Made by a program: the position numbers and the translations under genes
The notes under the pieces: generated by a model
Databases searched by the model: none
Told to the model about the DNA's origin: nothing
Seen by the model: the letters and a program-made list of their open reading frames with translations, nothing else
Assembly (NCBI RefSeq): GCF_007713715.1
Contig: NZ_VJWX01000010.1
Location: 1 to 39,747, forward strand
Length of the DNA stretch: 39,747 nt
From: Amycolatopsis rhizosphaerae
Lineage (GTDB): Bacteria; Actinomycetota; Actinomycetes; Mycobacteriales; Pseudonocardiaceae
Direction: 5' to 3'
Shown here: positions 15,494 to 24,107 of the stretch, one piece after another
How positions within the stretch are numbered: position 1 is the stretch's first letter
Layout of the letters: each line of letters starts with the position of its first letter

Positions 15494-17632
15494 TCAGACG
15501 GGGGTGACCTCGACCGGGATGCCGTTGAGGACCGAGGTGCCGGAAAGGGCGTCGACGAGGGTCTCGTCCGCGACGAGGTTCGAGTTCACCCCCGCATGGG
15601 CGGCCGCGACCTCACCCTTCGTGCCCGGCAGGCCGTGTCCCCAGCCGTGCGGGATGCTCACCACCCCGGGCCGGATCTCGTCGGTCACCTCGACCGGCAC
15701 CTCCAGTTCCCCGGCCTTCGACCGCACCGTCGCGCGCTGCCCGTCGACGAGGCCGAGCCGCCGCGCGTCGTCCGGGTGGACCTGCATGGTGCACCGGTTC
15801 TGCCCGCGCACCAGCGGGGGCAGGTTGTGCATCCAGGAATTGTTGGAGCTCAGCTGCCTGCGCCCGATGAGAACGAGCTCGTCCGGCCCGCGGCGCAACT
15901 GTTCGGCCAACCGGGGGACATCCGCGACGACGGCTTCGGCGGCCAGTTCGATCCGCCCGCTCGACGTGCTCAGCAGCCCGGGCAACCGGGGCTGGAGCGG
16001 ACCGAGATCCACGCCGTGCGGCGCGGCCTCGAGGTCGGCGAGCGTCAGCTCGTAGGGACCCGCCCGCAGCATCAGATCCAGCAGCCGGGCCGGGCCCCTC
16101 CGGTCGCCCACGATCGCCGGATCGAGCCCGTTGCGCTGCGCCAGTTGCGCGGCGACCAGCGCGTCGAAGGCGGCGACGTCGATGTCCGGGCCCTGCCCGG
16201 TCACGATCCCGGTCAGCCGCAGCAGCGTCTCCCATTCCTGCGGCAGTTCGCTCGGCAGGGCCGCCGGAGTCCAGTTCGCCACGTTCCGGACGGCGAGCTG
16301 GTACAGCGCGACGTCGTAGTGCGGCCGCTCCAGCGGGGAGGGCCCCGGCAGGATCACGTCCGCGTGCCTGCTCGTCTCGTTGAGGTAGATGTCCAGTGAC
16401 AGCAGGAAATCGAGCTGCGAAAGCGCTTCTTCGAGCCGGCCGGTGTTCGGCGTGCTCAGGCACGGGTTGCCGCTGACCGTGATCAGCGCCCGCACCCGGC
16501 CTTCCCCCGGCGTCAGGATCTCGTCGGCCAGCGTCGCCACCGGCAGCTCGCCGAACACCTCCGGCAGGTCCCGCACGCGGCTGCGCCAGCGGCCCGCGGC
16601 GAAGGGGCGGCGTTTCCCGGGGGCGCTGTTCGCCTGCCCGGCCGCGGCCAGCGGGAACATCGCCCCGCCGGGCCGGTCGAGGTTGCCGGTGAGCACGTTG
16701 AGCACGTCCACCAGCCAGCTCGTGAGGGTGCCGAAGGCCTGGGTGGTGGTGCCGATACGGCCGTACACGGCGGCGGAGGAGGCCGCCGCCAGCTCCCGCG
16801 CGAGGCGCCGGATCTCGCCTTCGGGAATCCCCGTAACCGGCGCGACCGCCTCGGGAGTGAAGCCCGCGGTCAGTGCCTCGACCTCGGCGAGGCCGTTGAC
16901 CATACCGTCGAGTCTTCCCAGCGACACCAGGTCTTCCTCGAACAGCACCCGGACCAGGGCGAACAGCAGCAGCGCATCGGTGCCGGGGCGGATCGCGTGG
17001 TGTTCGTCGGCGGCCCGTGCGGTGCGGGTGCGGCGCGGATCGATCACCACGACCTTGCCACCGCGCTGCCGGATCGCGCGCAACCTGCCCCGCATGTCGG
17101 GCGCGGTCATCAGACTTCCGTTGGACACCAACGGGTTCGCCCCGACGATGAGCAGGTGTGCGGTGCGGTCGACGTCCGGCACCGGGATGGAGAAGGCGTC
17201 ACCGAACAGATAACCGGAGGAGAAGTGCTTCGGCAACTGGTCGACGCTGCTCGCGCTGTAGAAGTTCCTGGTGCCGAGAGCCTTGAAGAAGATCCGGCCG
17301 TAGAGCGCGGTGGCCAGGTTGTGCACGCTGGGGTTTCCCGCGTAGACGGCGATCGTGTCGCGTTCGGCGAGCAGCGGCCGCAGCCGCGCGTCGATCTCGG
17401 CGAACGCCTCCTCCCAGGACACCTCGGTGAACTCGCCGTCCCGCTTCACCAGCGGGGCACGCAACCGGTCCGGATCCTCGTGCAGGGCGCCGAGGGAAGC
17501 CCCCTTGGGGCACAGGAAACCGTGGGAGAAAACGTCGTCGGCATCCCCTCGGACACCGAGGACGCGACGGCCGTCGAGAGTGATCTCGAGACCACAGGTG
17601 GCCTCGCAGAGGGGACACGTCAGCACCGACAT
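15494..17632 (-). CDS. Molybdopterin oxidoreductase with N-terminal 4Fe-4S motif
   Basis: Cytoplasmic-type molybdenum or tungsten enzyme of the DMSO reductase/formate dehydrogenase superfamily, 712 aa. The 4Fe-4S ligands are C6, C9, C13 and C41 (TCPLCEATCGLEI...LCPKG). The Mo-bis-MGD domain follows, with typical segments VGANPLVSNGSL and VVIDPRRTRTA. The dinucleotide-binding C-terminal domain ends with IPHGWGHGLPG...GVNSNLV. Where related enzymes carry a Cys or SeCys Mo ligand there is YSASSVDQLPKH, so the ligand may be Ser or oxo. I chose ATG 17632, which starts just before the cluster; ATG 17674 would add 14 residues. There is no TAT signal and no neighbouring electron-transfer or membrane subunit. 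The substrate is unknown. Confidence 0.85.
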   Translation of the reverse strand: MSVLTCPLCEATCGLEITLDGRRVLGVRGDADDVFSHGFLCPKGASLGALHEDPDRLRAPLVKRDGEFTEVSWEEAFAEIDARLRPLLAERDTIAVYAGNPSVHNLATALYGRIFFKALGTRNFYSASSVDQLPKHFSSGYLFGDAFSIPVPDVDRTAHLLIVGANPLVSNGSLMTAPDMRGRLRAIRQRGGKVVVIDPRRTRTARAADEHHAIRPGTDALLLFALVRVLFEEDLVSLGRLDGMVNGLAEVEALTAGFTPEAVAPVTGIPEGEIRRLARELAAASSAAVYGRIGTTTQAFGTLTSWLVDVLNVLTGNLDRPGGAMFPLAAAGQANSAPGKRRPFAAGRWRSRVRDLPEVFGELPVATLADEILTPGEGRVRALITVSGNPCLSTPNTGRLEEALSQLDFLLSLDIYLNETSRHADVILPGPSPLERPHYDVALYQLAVRNVANWTPAALPSELPQEWETLLRLTGIVTGQGPDIDVAAFDALVAAQLAQRNGLDPAIVGDRRGPARLLDLMLRAGPYELTLADLEAAPHGVDLGPLQPRLPGLLSTSSGRIELAAEAVVADVPRLAEQLRRGPDELVLIGRRQLSSNNSWMHNLPPLVRGQNRCTMQVHPDDARRLGLVDGQRATVRSKAGELEVPVEVTDEIRPGVVSIPHGWGHGLPGTKGEVAAAHAGVNSNLVADETLVDALSGTSVLNGIPVEVTPV

Positions 17633-17688
17633 TCTTCGGATCGTAGAGATATCGCGCGTTATGTCGAGGGCCAATCCATGATGGGTTC

Positions 17689-18675
17689 ATGTACCGGACG
17701 TGGGCCGCGGCGGCGGAACGGGCGATCGTCACCCGGCATCTGAGCCGGCTCTGGGGGCTGCCGGGGACGGTGCTGGCACGCAGCGGCTGGCCGCCCACGC
17801 CCGGCGAACGCCTGCACTGGCACTGGAACTACTGGTGGCAGGCCCACGTGCTGGACTGCCTGATCGACGCCCAGCTCCGCGCCCCGTCCCCGGCTCGCGC
17901 CGCGACCATCGACCGCTACGTGGGCACCCTCCGCCTCCGCAACTTCGGCACCTGGGCCAACGACTACTACGACGACATGGCCTGGCTCGGCCTGGCCCTG
18001 CAGCGCACCGGCCGCGATGTCACCACGTTCCTGGCCAGGATGCGCTCGGGGTGGACGGCGGACGGCGGCGGCGGGATCTGGTGGCGCCGCAACGACCGGT
18101 TCAAGAACACGCCGACGAACGGGCCCGCCGCGATCCTGCACGCCCGTGCCGGTGACCTCGGGCGGGCGCGAGAGCTGTACGAGTGGCTCGAACGGACGCT
18201 GGTGGACCCGGCCACCGGGCTGGTCTGGGACGGTCTCCACGTCGACGACCAGCGCCTGGCGAAGGAGATCTACACGTACTGCCAAGGCGTCTTCCTCGGC
18301 ACCTGCCTCGAACTGTCCGAACTGGACGCCGCGGCCCGTACCGTGCGCGCGGTGGCGGACCACTGCGCTCCCGGCGGGGTCCTCCGCGGGCAGGGCGGCG
18401 GCGACGGGGGACTCTTCGCCGGGATCCTCGCGCGCTATCTCGCCCTTGCCGCGCGGCGGTTGCCGGGCGCCGAATCGGGTCTCGCCCGCGAACTCGTGCT
18501 CACCTCCGCCCGCGCCTGCTGGGACGGTGCCCGGGAGGCGCCGAGCGGCCCGCTGTTCCACCACGAATGGGCCGAGCCCGCCCCGGTGGCGCCGACCGGG
18601 CATCCCTGCCGGGACCTGTCGGTCCAGACCGGCGCCTGGCTGCTCCTGGAGGCGGCCGCGACGCTCGAGTCGTGA
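17689..18675 (+). CDS. Glycoside hydrolase family 76-like protein, no signal peptide
   Basis: Predicted (alpha/alpha)6-barrel enzyme of 328 aa resembling GH76 alpha-1,6-mannanases. NDYYDDMAWLGLAL contains D95-D96, the expected catalytic Asp pair. GGIWWRRND (about 124-132) followed by KNTPTNGPAAI, then YTYCQGVFLG and a final DLSVQTGAWLLLEAAA, match the family pattern. GH76 enzymes are usually exported, but this one starts MYRTWAAAAERAIVTRHL and has no signal peptide or lipobox, so it probably acts in the cytoplasm. The start is ATG at 17689, 56 bp from the divergent molybdoenzyme gene. Its stop abuts the convergent LacI-family gene with no gap. Family call is good; substrate is not known. Confidence 0.8.
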   Translation: MYRTWAAAAERAIVTRHLSRLWGLPGTVLARSGWPPTPGERLHWHWNYWWQAHVLDCLIDAQLRAPSPARAATIDRYVGTLRLRNFGTWANDYYDDMAWLGLALQRTGRDVTTFLARMRSGWTADGGGGIWWRRNDRFKNTPTNGPAAILHARAGDLGRARELYEWLERTLVDPATGLVWDGLHVDDQRLAKEIYTYCQGVFLGTCLELSELDAAARTVRAVADHCAPGGVLRGQGGGDGGLFAGILARYLALAARRLPGAESGLARELVLTSARACWDGAREAPSGPLFHHEWAEPAPVAPTGHPCRDLSVQTGAWLLLEAAATLES

Positions 18676-19692
18676 TCAGCAGCCGCAGGAATTCCGGTGC
18701 ATCAGCCGCGGCGGCAGGCGCAGGGTTTCCGGCGGGCGCCCGGGATCGGTGATGCGGGCGAGCAGCAGGCGCACCGCGCGACGGCCGATCTCCTCGATCG
18801 GCTGGGCCATCGTGGTCAGCGGGGGCTCGACGAGATCGGCCCATTCGGCGTCGTCGTACCCGACGACGGCGAGATCGCGGCCGACCCTCAGGCCTCGCCG
18901 CCGAGCTTCGTGCAGGACCCCGACCATCATGCTGTCGTTGGCCACCACCAGCGCGGTCGGCGGCTCGGGCAGGTCCATCAGCGCGGTGAAGGCCGCCGCG
19001 CCCCCGGTCTTCGACGAATGCCCTGGGGCGACGAGTTCGGCGTTCCACGCCAGACCGCCCCGGCCGAGGCCGAGCCGGTAGCCGAGGATCCGCTCCTCGC
19101 TGGTGCTCAACCCGGGTGTGCCGCTGACCATCCCGATGCGGCGATGCCCGAGCGCGGCCAGGTGTTCGGTCAGCGCCGAGGTGGACTGGATGCTTTCCGA
19201 GCCCACCTGGTCCACGTCGGTCCGCGTGGTCACGCGGTCCACCAGCACGACCGGTGTGCCCAGGGACACCAGCTCGCCGATCACCGCGCCGTCCCCGGGC
19301 GAAGGCGTCAGCAGCAGGCCCTCGACCCGGCGCGAGCGCAGCGCGCGCACGGTGTCCTGCTCGGTGCTCACGGTGTCGTGGGTGTCGGCGAGCAGCACGG
19401 TGTACCCGGCCGACGCGGCCTCCCGCTCGATGGCCTGCATCAGGGCCGCGAAGTACGGGTTCGCCAGCAGCGAGATGGCCACGCCGATCGAGCGGGTGCC
19501 GCCGGTGACCAGTGAGCGGGCGATCGCGTCCCCGGTGTAGCCGGTCTTCTCGATGGCCTGGAGCACGGCGGCCTTGGTCTCCGGCGCGACCGGCCTGGTG
19601 CCGTTCACCACGTGCGAGACCGTGGTGATGGACACCCCGGCCAGCTCGGCGATGTCGCGCTGGGTGGGCCTCGATGCTCCGGCAGGCGGCAT
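18676..19692 (-). CDS. LacI-family transcriptional regulator
   Basis: DNA-binding repressor of 338 aa. The N-terminal helix-turn-helix and hinge are PTQRDIAELAGVSITTVSHV (residues 9-28) plus the VVNGTRPVAPET stretch. A periplasmic-binding-protein-like effector domain follows (SIGVAISLLANPYF..., VVLVDRV, VVGYDDAEWADLVEPPLTT). The C-terminus ends NSCGC. The start is ATG at 19692, with GGGAGCGAG just before it. It is divergent from the sugar transport operon, and a perfect 24-bp palindrome lies in the shared 114-bp promoter gap. It therefore most likely represses that operon, and perhaps itself, until a sugar or sugar phosphate binds. Confidence 0.93.
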   Translation of the reverse strand: MPPAGASRPTQRDIAELAGVSITTVSHVVNGTRPVAPETKAAVLQAIEKTGYTGDAIARSLVTGGTRSIGVAISLLANPYFAALMQAIEREAASAGYTVLLADTHDTVSTEQDTVRALRSRRVEGLLLTPSPGDGAVIGELVSLGTPVVLVDRVTTRTDVDQVGSESIQSTSALTEHLAALGHRRIGMVSGTPGLSTSEERILGYRLGLGRGGLAWNAELVAPGHSSKTGGAAAFTALMDLPEPPTALVVANDSMMVGVLHEARRRGLRVGRDLAVVGYDDAEWADLVEPPLTTMAQPIEEIGRRAVRLLLARITDPGRPPETLRLPPRLMHRNSCGC

Positions 19693-19713
19693 ACTCGCTC
19701 CCCAAAGTCAACA

Positions 19714-19737
19714 GCAAGCGTTTGCGCAAACGCTTGC
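19714..19737. promoter_or_regulatory. 24-bp perfect palindrome, LacI-family operator
   Basis: The left half is gcaagcgtttgc (19714-19725) and the right half its exact inverse, with centre gcgc. The core aagcgtttgcgcaaacgctt matches the general LacI-family operator style. Its right end overlaps TTGCGA (19734-19739), which stands 17 bp from TACCGT (19757-19762), a plausible -35/-10 pair for the sugar operon. Binding here would block that promoter. Confidence 0.85.
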
Positions 19738-19806
19738 GATGCAGGATACGGCCTTCTACCGTCTGCGCACGACTCGTCCAGCCACGAGCCTCGATGAGGA
19801 GGTCAC

Positions 19807-20820
19807 GTGAGACATCGCAGTCTCCTGTGCCTGCTCGCGGCCGCCACCCTGGCGGTGGGCGCGAGCGGATGCACGGTCGAGCGTCACTGGGGCGGCAGCA
19901 CCGGCGCCGGTGGCGGCAAGACCAAGATCGGCCTGATCACCAAGACCAACACGAATCCGTACTTCGTCGAACTCCGCAACGCCGCGAGCACCGCGGCCAA
20001 GGCGCAGGGGGCGGACTTCGTCGCACTCGCCGGGCAGTTCGACGGCGACAACGACGGCCAGGTCCGCGCCATCGAGAACCTGATGCAGCAGGGCGCGACC
20101 ACGATCCTGATCACCCCCAACTCCTCCACCGGGGTGCTCGACGCGATCGACCGCGCACGCAGGAGCGGGATACTGGTGATCGCGCTCGACACCGCGACCG
20201 AACCGGCGAGCGCGGTGGACGCCACGTTCGCCACCGACAACGTCGCGGCGGGCCGCGAGCAGGGGCAGTACGTCAAGGCCGCCCTCGGCGGCACACCGGC
20301 CAAGCTGATCATGATCGACGGAACCGCGGGCAGCACCGTGGACACCTACCGCCACAACGGTTTCCTCGAAGGCATCGGGCTGCGTGACGGCGATCCGGCG
20401 ATCGCCGGGCGGGAACCGGCCAACGGCGACCAGAGCATCGCGCAGCAGAAGATGGAGAACCTGCTGCAGCGCGACGCCGACATCAACGCGGTCTACACCA
20501 TGAACGAACCCACCGCCCGCGGCGCCTACGCGGCGCTGCAGTCCCGTGGGCTCGCGGGCCGCGTCGTGATGGGCTCCATCGACGGCGGCTGCCAGGGCGT
20601 GCAGAACGTGCGGGACGGGCTCTACCAGGCCACCGTCATGCAGTTTCCGAGGAAGATGGCCGAGCGGGGCGTGGCCGCCGCCGTCGAGTACGCCAGGACC
20701 GGCAAGAAGCCCAACGGCTTCATCGACACCGGTTCCGTGGTGATCACCGACCGCCCGATGCCCGGGGTGCCCAGCCAGGACACCACGTGGGGTCTGCAGA
20801 ACTGCTGGGGGACGAAATGA
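19807..20820 (+). CDS. FrcB-like sugar-binding lipoprotein
   Basis: Extracytoplasmic solute-binding protein of the ribose/fructose type (periplasmic binding protein fold 4), 337 aa. The signal peptide ends in lipobox GASGC (Cys22), then a Gly-rich linker. KIGLITKTNTNPYFVELR, FDGDNDGQVRAIENLM, ITPNSSTGVLDAI, ATFATDNVAAG, YTMNEPTARGAYAAL and GSIDGGCQGVQNV are close in pattern to the rhizobial fructose-binding protein FrcB as I remember it. The start is GTG at 19807 with GAGGAGG upstream. It is the first gene of a six-gene operon and overlaps the permease by ATGA. Fructose or a related ketose or pentose is the best guess. Confidence 0.87.
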   Translation: MRHRSLLCLLAAATLAVGASGCTVERHWGGSTGAGGGKTKIGLITKTNTNPYFVELRNAASTAAKAQGADFVALAGQFDGDNDGQVRAIENLMQQGATTILITPNSSTGVLDAIDRARRSGILVIALDTATEPASAVDATFATDNVAAGREQGQYVKAALGGTPAKLIMIDGTAGSTVDTYRHNGFLEGIGLRDGDPAIAGREPANGDQSIAQQKMENLLQRDADINAVYTMNEPTARGAYAALQSRGLAGRVVMGSIDGGCQGVQNVRDGLYQATVMQFPRKMAERGVAAAVEYARTGKKPNGFIDTGSVVITDRPMPGVPSQDTTWGLQNCWGTK

Positions 20821-21815
20821 CCACGGTGAGCGCCCCACCCCGCGCGTCCGGCAAGCGTGAGGGCATCGGCGAATTCTTCCTCCGCGCCCCGGCGGCGGGG
20901 CCGGCCCTCGCGCTGGTGCTCGCGATGGTCGTGTTCTCGCTGTCCACGAGCCGGTTCCTCGAACTGGACAACCTGTCGCTGATGGTCGACCAGGCGCTGG
21001 TGGTGGGCACCCTCGCCCTCGGCCAGACGCTGATCATCCTCACCGCGGGGATCGACCTGTCCAACGCCTCGGCGATGGTGCTGGCGTCGCTGCTGATGGC
21101 GAAGCTGTTCGCGGGCGGGACACCGGGAATCCTCGCGCTGGTGATCGGCATCGCGGTGCCGCTCGGCCTCGGTCTGGTGATCGGTTCGCTGGTCACCCGG
21201 GTCAAGCTGCCGCCGTTCATCGTGACGCTGGGCTTTTTCACCATGCTCACCGCGGGCGACAAACTGGTCGCAGGCGGCCAGGCGGTGCCGGTCGCCCCCG
21301 GCGGCCCGCTGACCTGGCTCGGCACCCAGCGCTACCTGTTCGGCGGCATCCCGGTCACCTACGGCATGACCGTCGCGCTGCTGATGTACCTCGTGGTCTG
21401 GTACGCGCTCACGCGCACCGCCTGGGGCAAGCACGTGTACGCCGTCGGTGACTCCGCGGAGGCGGCACGGCTGTCGGGGATCAAGGTCGGCCGGACGCTG
21501 GTGTCGGTGTACGCGGTGGCCGGGGTGATCTTCGGCGTGGCCGCGTGGCAGGCGCTGGGCCGCATCCCCAACGCCGATCCGAACGCCTTCCAGCTCGGCA
21601 ACCTGCAGTCCATCACCGCGGTGGTGCTCGGCGGGACGAGCCTGTTCGGCGGCCGCGGATCGGTGCTCGGCACGATGATGGGCGCACTGATCGTGACGGT
21701 GCTGCAGTCCGGGCTCAGCCAGCTCGGCGTCGACTCCCTGTACCAGGATCTGGCGACCGGGGCGCTGGTGATCGCCGCGGTGGCCGTCGACCGGATCGCC
21801 AGGAGGCAGCGATGA
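20817..21815 (+). CDS. FrcC-like sugar ABC transporter permease
   Basis: Membrane permease of the RbsC/FrcC class (BPD_transp_2), 332 aa with about nine to ten helices. LALGQTLIILTAGIDLSNAS near residues 66-85 and the later YAVGDSAEAARLSGIKV loop (EAA-like coupling region) are diagnostic. VVLGGTSLFGGRGSVLGTMM near the C-terminus is conserved in ribose-type permeases. The start is ATG at 20817 in an ATGA overlap with the binding protein gene. It ends in ATGA with the ATPase gene. Only one permease gene is present, so it probably works as a homodimer. Confidence 0.9.
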   Translation: MTTVSAPPRASGKREGIGEFFLRAPAAGPALALVLAMVVFSLSTSRFLELDNLSLMVDQALVVGTLALGQTLIILTAGIDLSNASAMVLASLLMAKLFAGGTPGILALVIGIAVPLGLGLVIGSLVTRVKLPPFIVTLGFFTMLTAGDKLVAGGQAVPVAPGGPLTWLGTQRYLFGGIPVTYGMTVALLMYLVVWYALTRTAWGKHVYAVGDSAEAARLSGIKVGRTLVSVYAVAGVIFGVAAWQALGRIPNADPNAFQLGNLQSITAVVLGGTSLFGGRGSVLGTMMGALIVTVLQSGLSQLGVDSLYQDLATGALVIAAVAVDRIARRQR

Positions 21816-22645
21816 CGGGAAGCACCGACGAAGCCGGGAAGACCCCGGTCCTGTCCGCGCGCGGCCTGGTCAAGCGCTACGGGCACGTCACCGCGATCGA
21901 CGGCGCCGACTTCGACCTGCACGCCGGTGAGGTGCTGGCCGTGGTGGGCGACAACGGCGCGGGCAAGTCGAGCCTGATCAAGGCCCTCTCCGGGGCGCTG
22001 GTGCCCGACGCCGGGGAAATCCAGGTCGACGGGCGGCGGGTCCACTTCCGTTCGCCGCTGGACGCCCGGCGCTGCGGTATCGAGACCGTCTACCAGGACC
22101 TGGCGCTCTCCCCGGCCCAGGACATCGCCACGAACATGTTCCTCGGCCGCGAAATCCGGCGGAACGGCCCGCTCGGCCTGGTCCGTAAACTCGACACCGC
22201 GAAGATGCGCGCGGAGGCGCAGCGGGTCCTCGACGAGCTGGACATCAAGATCAAGTCGATCACGCAGCCGGTGGAGACCCTCTCGGGCGGGCAGCGGCAA
22301 GGGGTCGCGGTGGCCAGGGCCGCGGCCTTCGGCAGCAAGGCGGTGATCATGGACGAGCCGACCGCGGCGCTCGGTGTGGCCGAGTCCGGCCGGGTGCTCG
22401 CGCTCATCGACCGGATCCGCGGGCGCGGCCTGCCGGTGGTGCTGATCAGCCACAACATGCCGCACGTGTTCGAGATCGCCGACCGGATCCACGTGCACCG
22501 CCTGGGCAGGCGGGTGGCCGTGGTGTCGCCCAGGACGACCTCGATGAACCAGGTGGTCGGGCTGATCACCGGGGCGCTGCGGGTCAACGAGCAGGGCGCG
22601 GTGGAAGAGGTCTCGTCCGCGATCCACACGGGGCTGTCGGCATGA
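21812..22645 (+). CDS. FrcA-like sugar ABC transporter ATPase (single NBD)
   Basis: ATP-binding protein of 277 aa. Walker A is GDNGAGKSS (residues 46-54), the Q-loop is in TVYQDLAL, the signature is LSGGQRQGVAVARA and Walker B is AVIMDEPTAAL. Unlike ribose-type ATPases with two fused domains, it has only one NBD. That is the FrcA condition and supports the fructose-type assignment. The C-terminus extends about 30 residues past the NBD (NEQGAVEEVSSAIHTGLSA). The start is ATG 21812, coupled by ATGA on both sides. Confidence 0.9.
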   Translation: MTGSTDEAGKTPVLSARGLVKRYGHVTAIDGADFDLHAGEVLAVVGDNGAGKSSLIKALSGALVPDAGEIQVDGRRVHFRSPLDARRCGIETVYQDLALSPAQDIATNMFLGREIRRNGPLGLVRKLDTAKMRAEAQRVLDELDIKIKSITQPVETLSGGQRQGVAVARAAAFGSKAVIMDEPTAALGVAESGRVLALIDRIRGRGLPVVLISHNMPHVFEIADRIHVHRLGRRVAVVSPRTTSMNQVVGLITGALRVNEQGAVEEVSSAIHTGLSA

Positions 22646-23475
22646 CCGTCCTTCTCGCCGGGCTGTGCACGATCGACGTGGTGCAGCGCGTCGCCGAGCT
22701 TCCCGAGCCCGGCGAGAAGGTGCAGTCCACCTCGGTGGAGGTGGCCGCGGGCGGCCCCGCCACCAACGCGGCGGTGACGGTGGCGGCCCTCGGCGGCGAC
22801 CCGGTGCTGGTGACCGTGCTCGGCACGCACCCGCTCGCCGCGCTCGCGCGAGCCGATCTCGACACGTGCGGCGTACGGCTCCTCGACGCCGATCCCGGCT
22901 GTCCCGAACCGCCCGCGCTGAGCGCGGTGGCGGTACGGGAACGCGACGGCGAGCGCACCGTCGTTTCCCGCAACGCCGCGCGGTCCACGGCCCGGCTGCC
23001 GTCCCTGGCCGGGTTCGGTGACGTACGGTCGGTGCTGGTGGACGGGCACCATCCGGCGCTCGCACTGGGCGTGGCGCGCTGGGCCCGGGAACGCGGCCTG
23101 CCCGTGGTGCTCGACGCCGGGAGCTGGAAACCCGTCCTCGACGAACTGCTGCCGCTGGTGGACATCGCCGCGTGTTCGGCCCGGTTTCCGCTTCCCGCGC
23201 ACGATCTGCTCGCCCGCGGTGTGGGCACGGTGATCGTCACCGCGGGCCCGGATACGGTGCGCTGGTGGACCGCCGAGGAGTCGGGTTCGGTCCCGGTGCC
23301 CGAGGTGCGGGCGCGGGACACGCTCGGCGCCGGCGATGTGTGGCACGGCGCTCTCGTGCACGGGACGGGAAGGTGTGCGCTGCCGGAGCTGATCCGGTTC
23401 GCCAACGAGGTTGCCGCGGAACGGGTGCGGCACAGCGGGGCCCGGTCGTGGGTCCGGAGGATAGGAGTGCGATGA
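22642..23475 (+). CDS. PfkB-family carbohydrate kinase
   Basis: Sugar or nucleoside kinase of the ribokinase/PfkB superfamily, 277 aa, slightly short for the family. The N-terminal Gly-rich substrate motif is AAGGPATNAAVTVAALGG (near residues 35-52). The C-terminal signature RDTLGAGDVWHGAL contains the anion hole and the catalytic Asp. The small lid is present in reduced form. The start is ATG 22642, overlapping the ATPase stop. It likely phosphorylates the imported sugar or a derivative made by the operon's dehydrogenase. Specificity cannot be read from the sequence. Confidence 0.88.
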   Translation: MTVLLAGLCTIDVVQRVAELPEPGEKVQSTSVEVAAGGPATNAAVTVAALGGDPVLVTVLGTHPLAALARADLDTCGVRLLDADPGCPEPPALSAVAVRERDGERTVVSRNAARSTARLPSLAGFGDVRSVLVDGHHPALALGVARWARERGLPVVLDAGSWKPVLDELLPLVDIAACSARFPLPAHDLLARGVGTVIVTAGPDTVRWWTAEESGSVPVPEVRARDTLGAGDVWHGALVHGTGRCALPELIRFANEVAAERVRHSGARSWVRRIGVR

Positions 23476-24107
23476 CGTCGTTCGACGAGCTGCTGGCGCG
23501 GGCCGAGGAACTGGTGGCCCGCGGCGGGCGGACCCTGCTGGGCATCGTGGGCGCGCCCGCGTCGGGCAAGACCACGCTCGCGCGGAGCGTCGCCGGGGCG
23601 CTGGGCACGCGGGCCGCGGTGGTGGGGATGGACGGCTTCCACCTGGCGCAGGCCGAACTGCGCCGTCTGGGCCGGATCGAGCGCAAGGGTGCCCCGGACA
23701 CGTTCGACGCGCACGGGTACGTCCACCTCCTGCGGCGGCTGAAGGACGCGAAGGAGACGGTCTACGCCCCCGAGTTCCGGCGCGAGATCGAAGAACCGAT
23801 CGCGGGCGCGGTGCCGGTGCCGCCCGAGGTCCCGCTCGTCATCACCGAGGGCAACTACCTGCTCCTCGACGCGGACCCCTGGGGGGACGTGCGCGGACTC
23901 CTCGACGAGGTGTGGTTCCTCGCCCCCGACGAGCAGGTCCGGATCGAGCGGCTGGTCACCCGGCATCGGCGGTACGGGCGGTCGCTGGTGGAGGCGCAGC
24001 AGCGGGCGCTGGGCAGCGACCAGCGCAACGCCGATCTCATCGCGCCCACGGCGGCGCGCGCGGACCTGGTACTGGCGGATCTGCCGCTGGCAAACTTCGC
24101 CCTATGA
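23472..24107 (+). CDS. P-loop kinase, uridine kinase/FrcK-like
   Basis: Phosphotransferase of 211 aa in the uridine kinase/pantothenate kinase-like P-loop group. Walker A GAPASGKT is at residues 27-34. VVGMDGFHLAQAEL and RKGAPDTFDAHGYVHLLRRL are typical of the nucleoside/nucleotide kinase family that includes FrcK of rhizobial fructose operons. ITEGNYLLLD is the Walker B-like strand. RLVTRHRRYGRS is the lid region. The start is ATG 23472, in an ATGA overlap with the PfkB gene. The second kinase in one sugar operon is notable: it may act on a different intermediate. I infer a sugar kinase role from context only. Confidence 0.82.
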   Translation: MTSFDELLARAEELVARGGRTLLGIVGAPASGKTTLARSVAGALGTRAAVVGMDGFHLAQAELRRLGRIERKGAPDTFDAHGYVHLLRRLKDAKETVYAPEFRREIEEPIAGAVPVPPEVPLVITEGNYLLLDADPWGDVRGLLDEVWFLAPDEQVRIERLVTRHRRYGRSLVEAQQRALGSDQRNADLIAPTAARADLVLADLPLANFAL

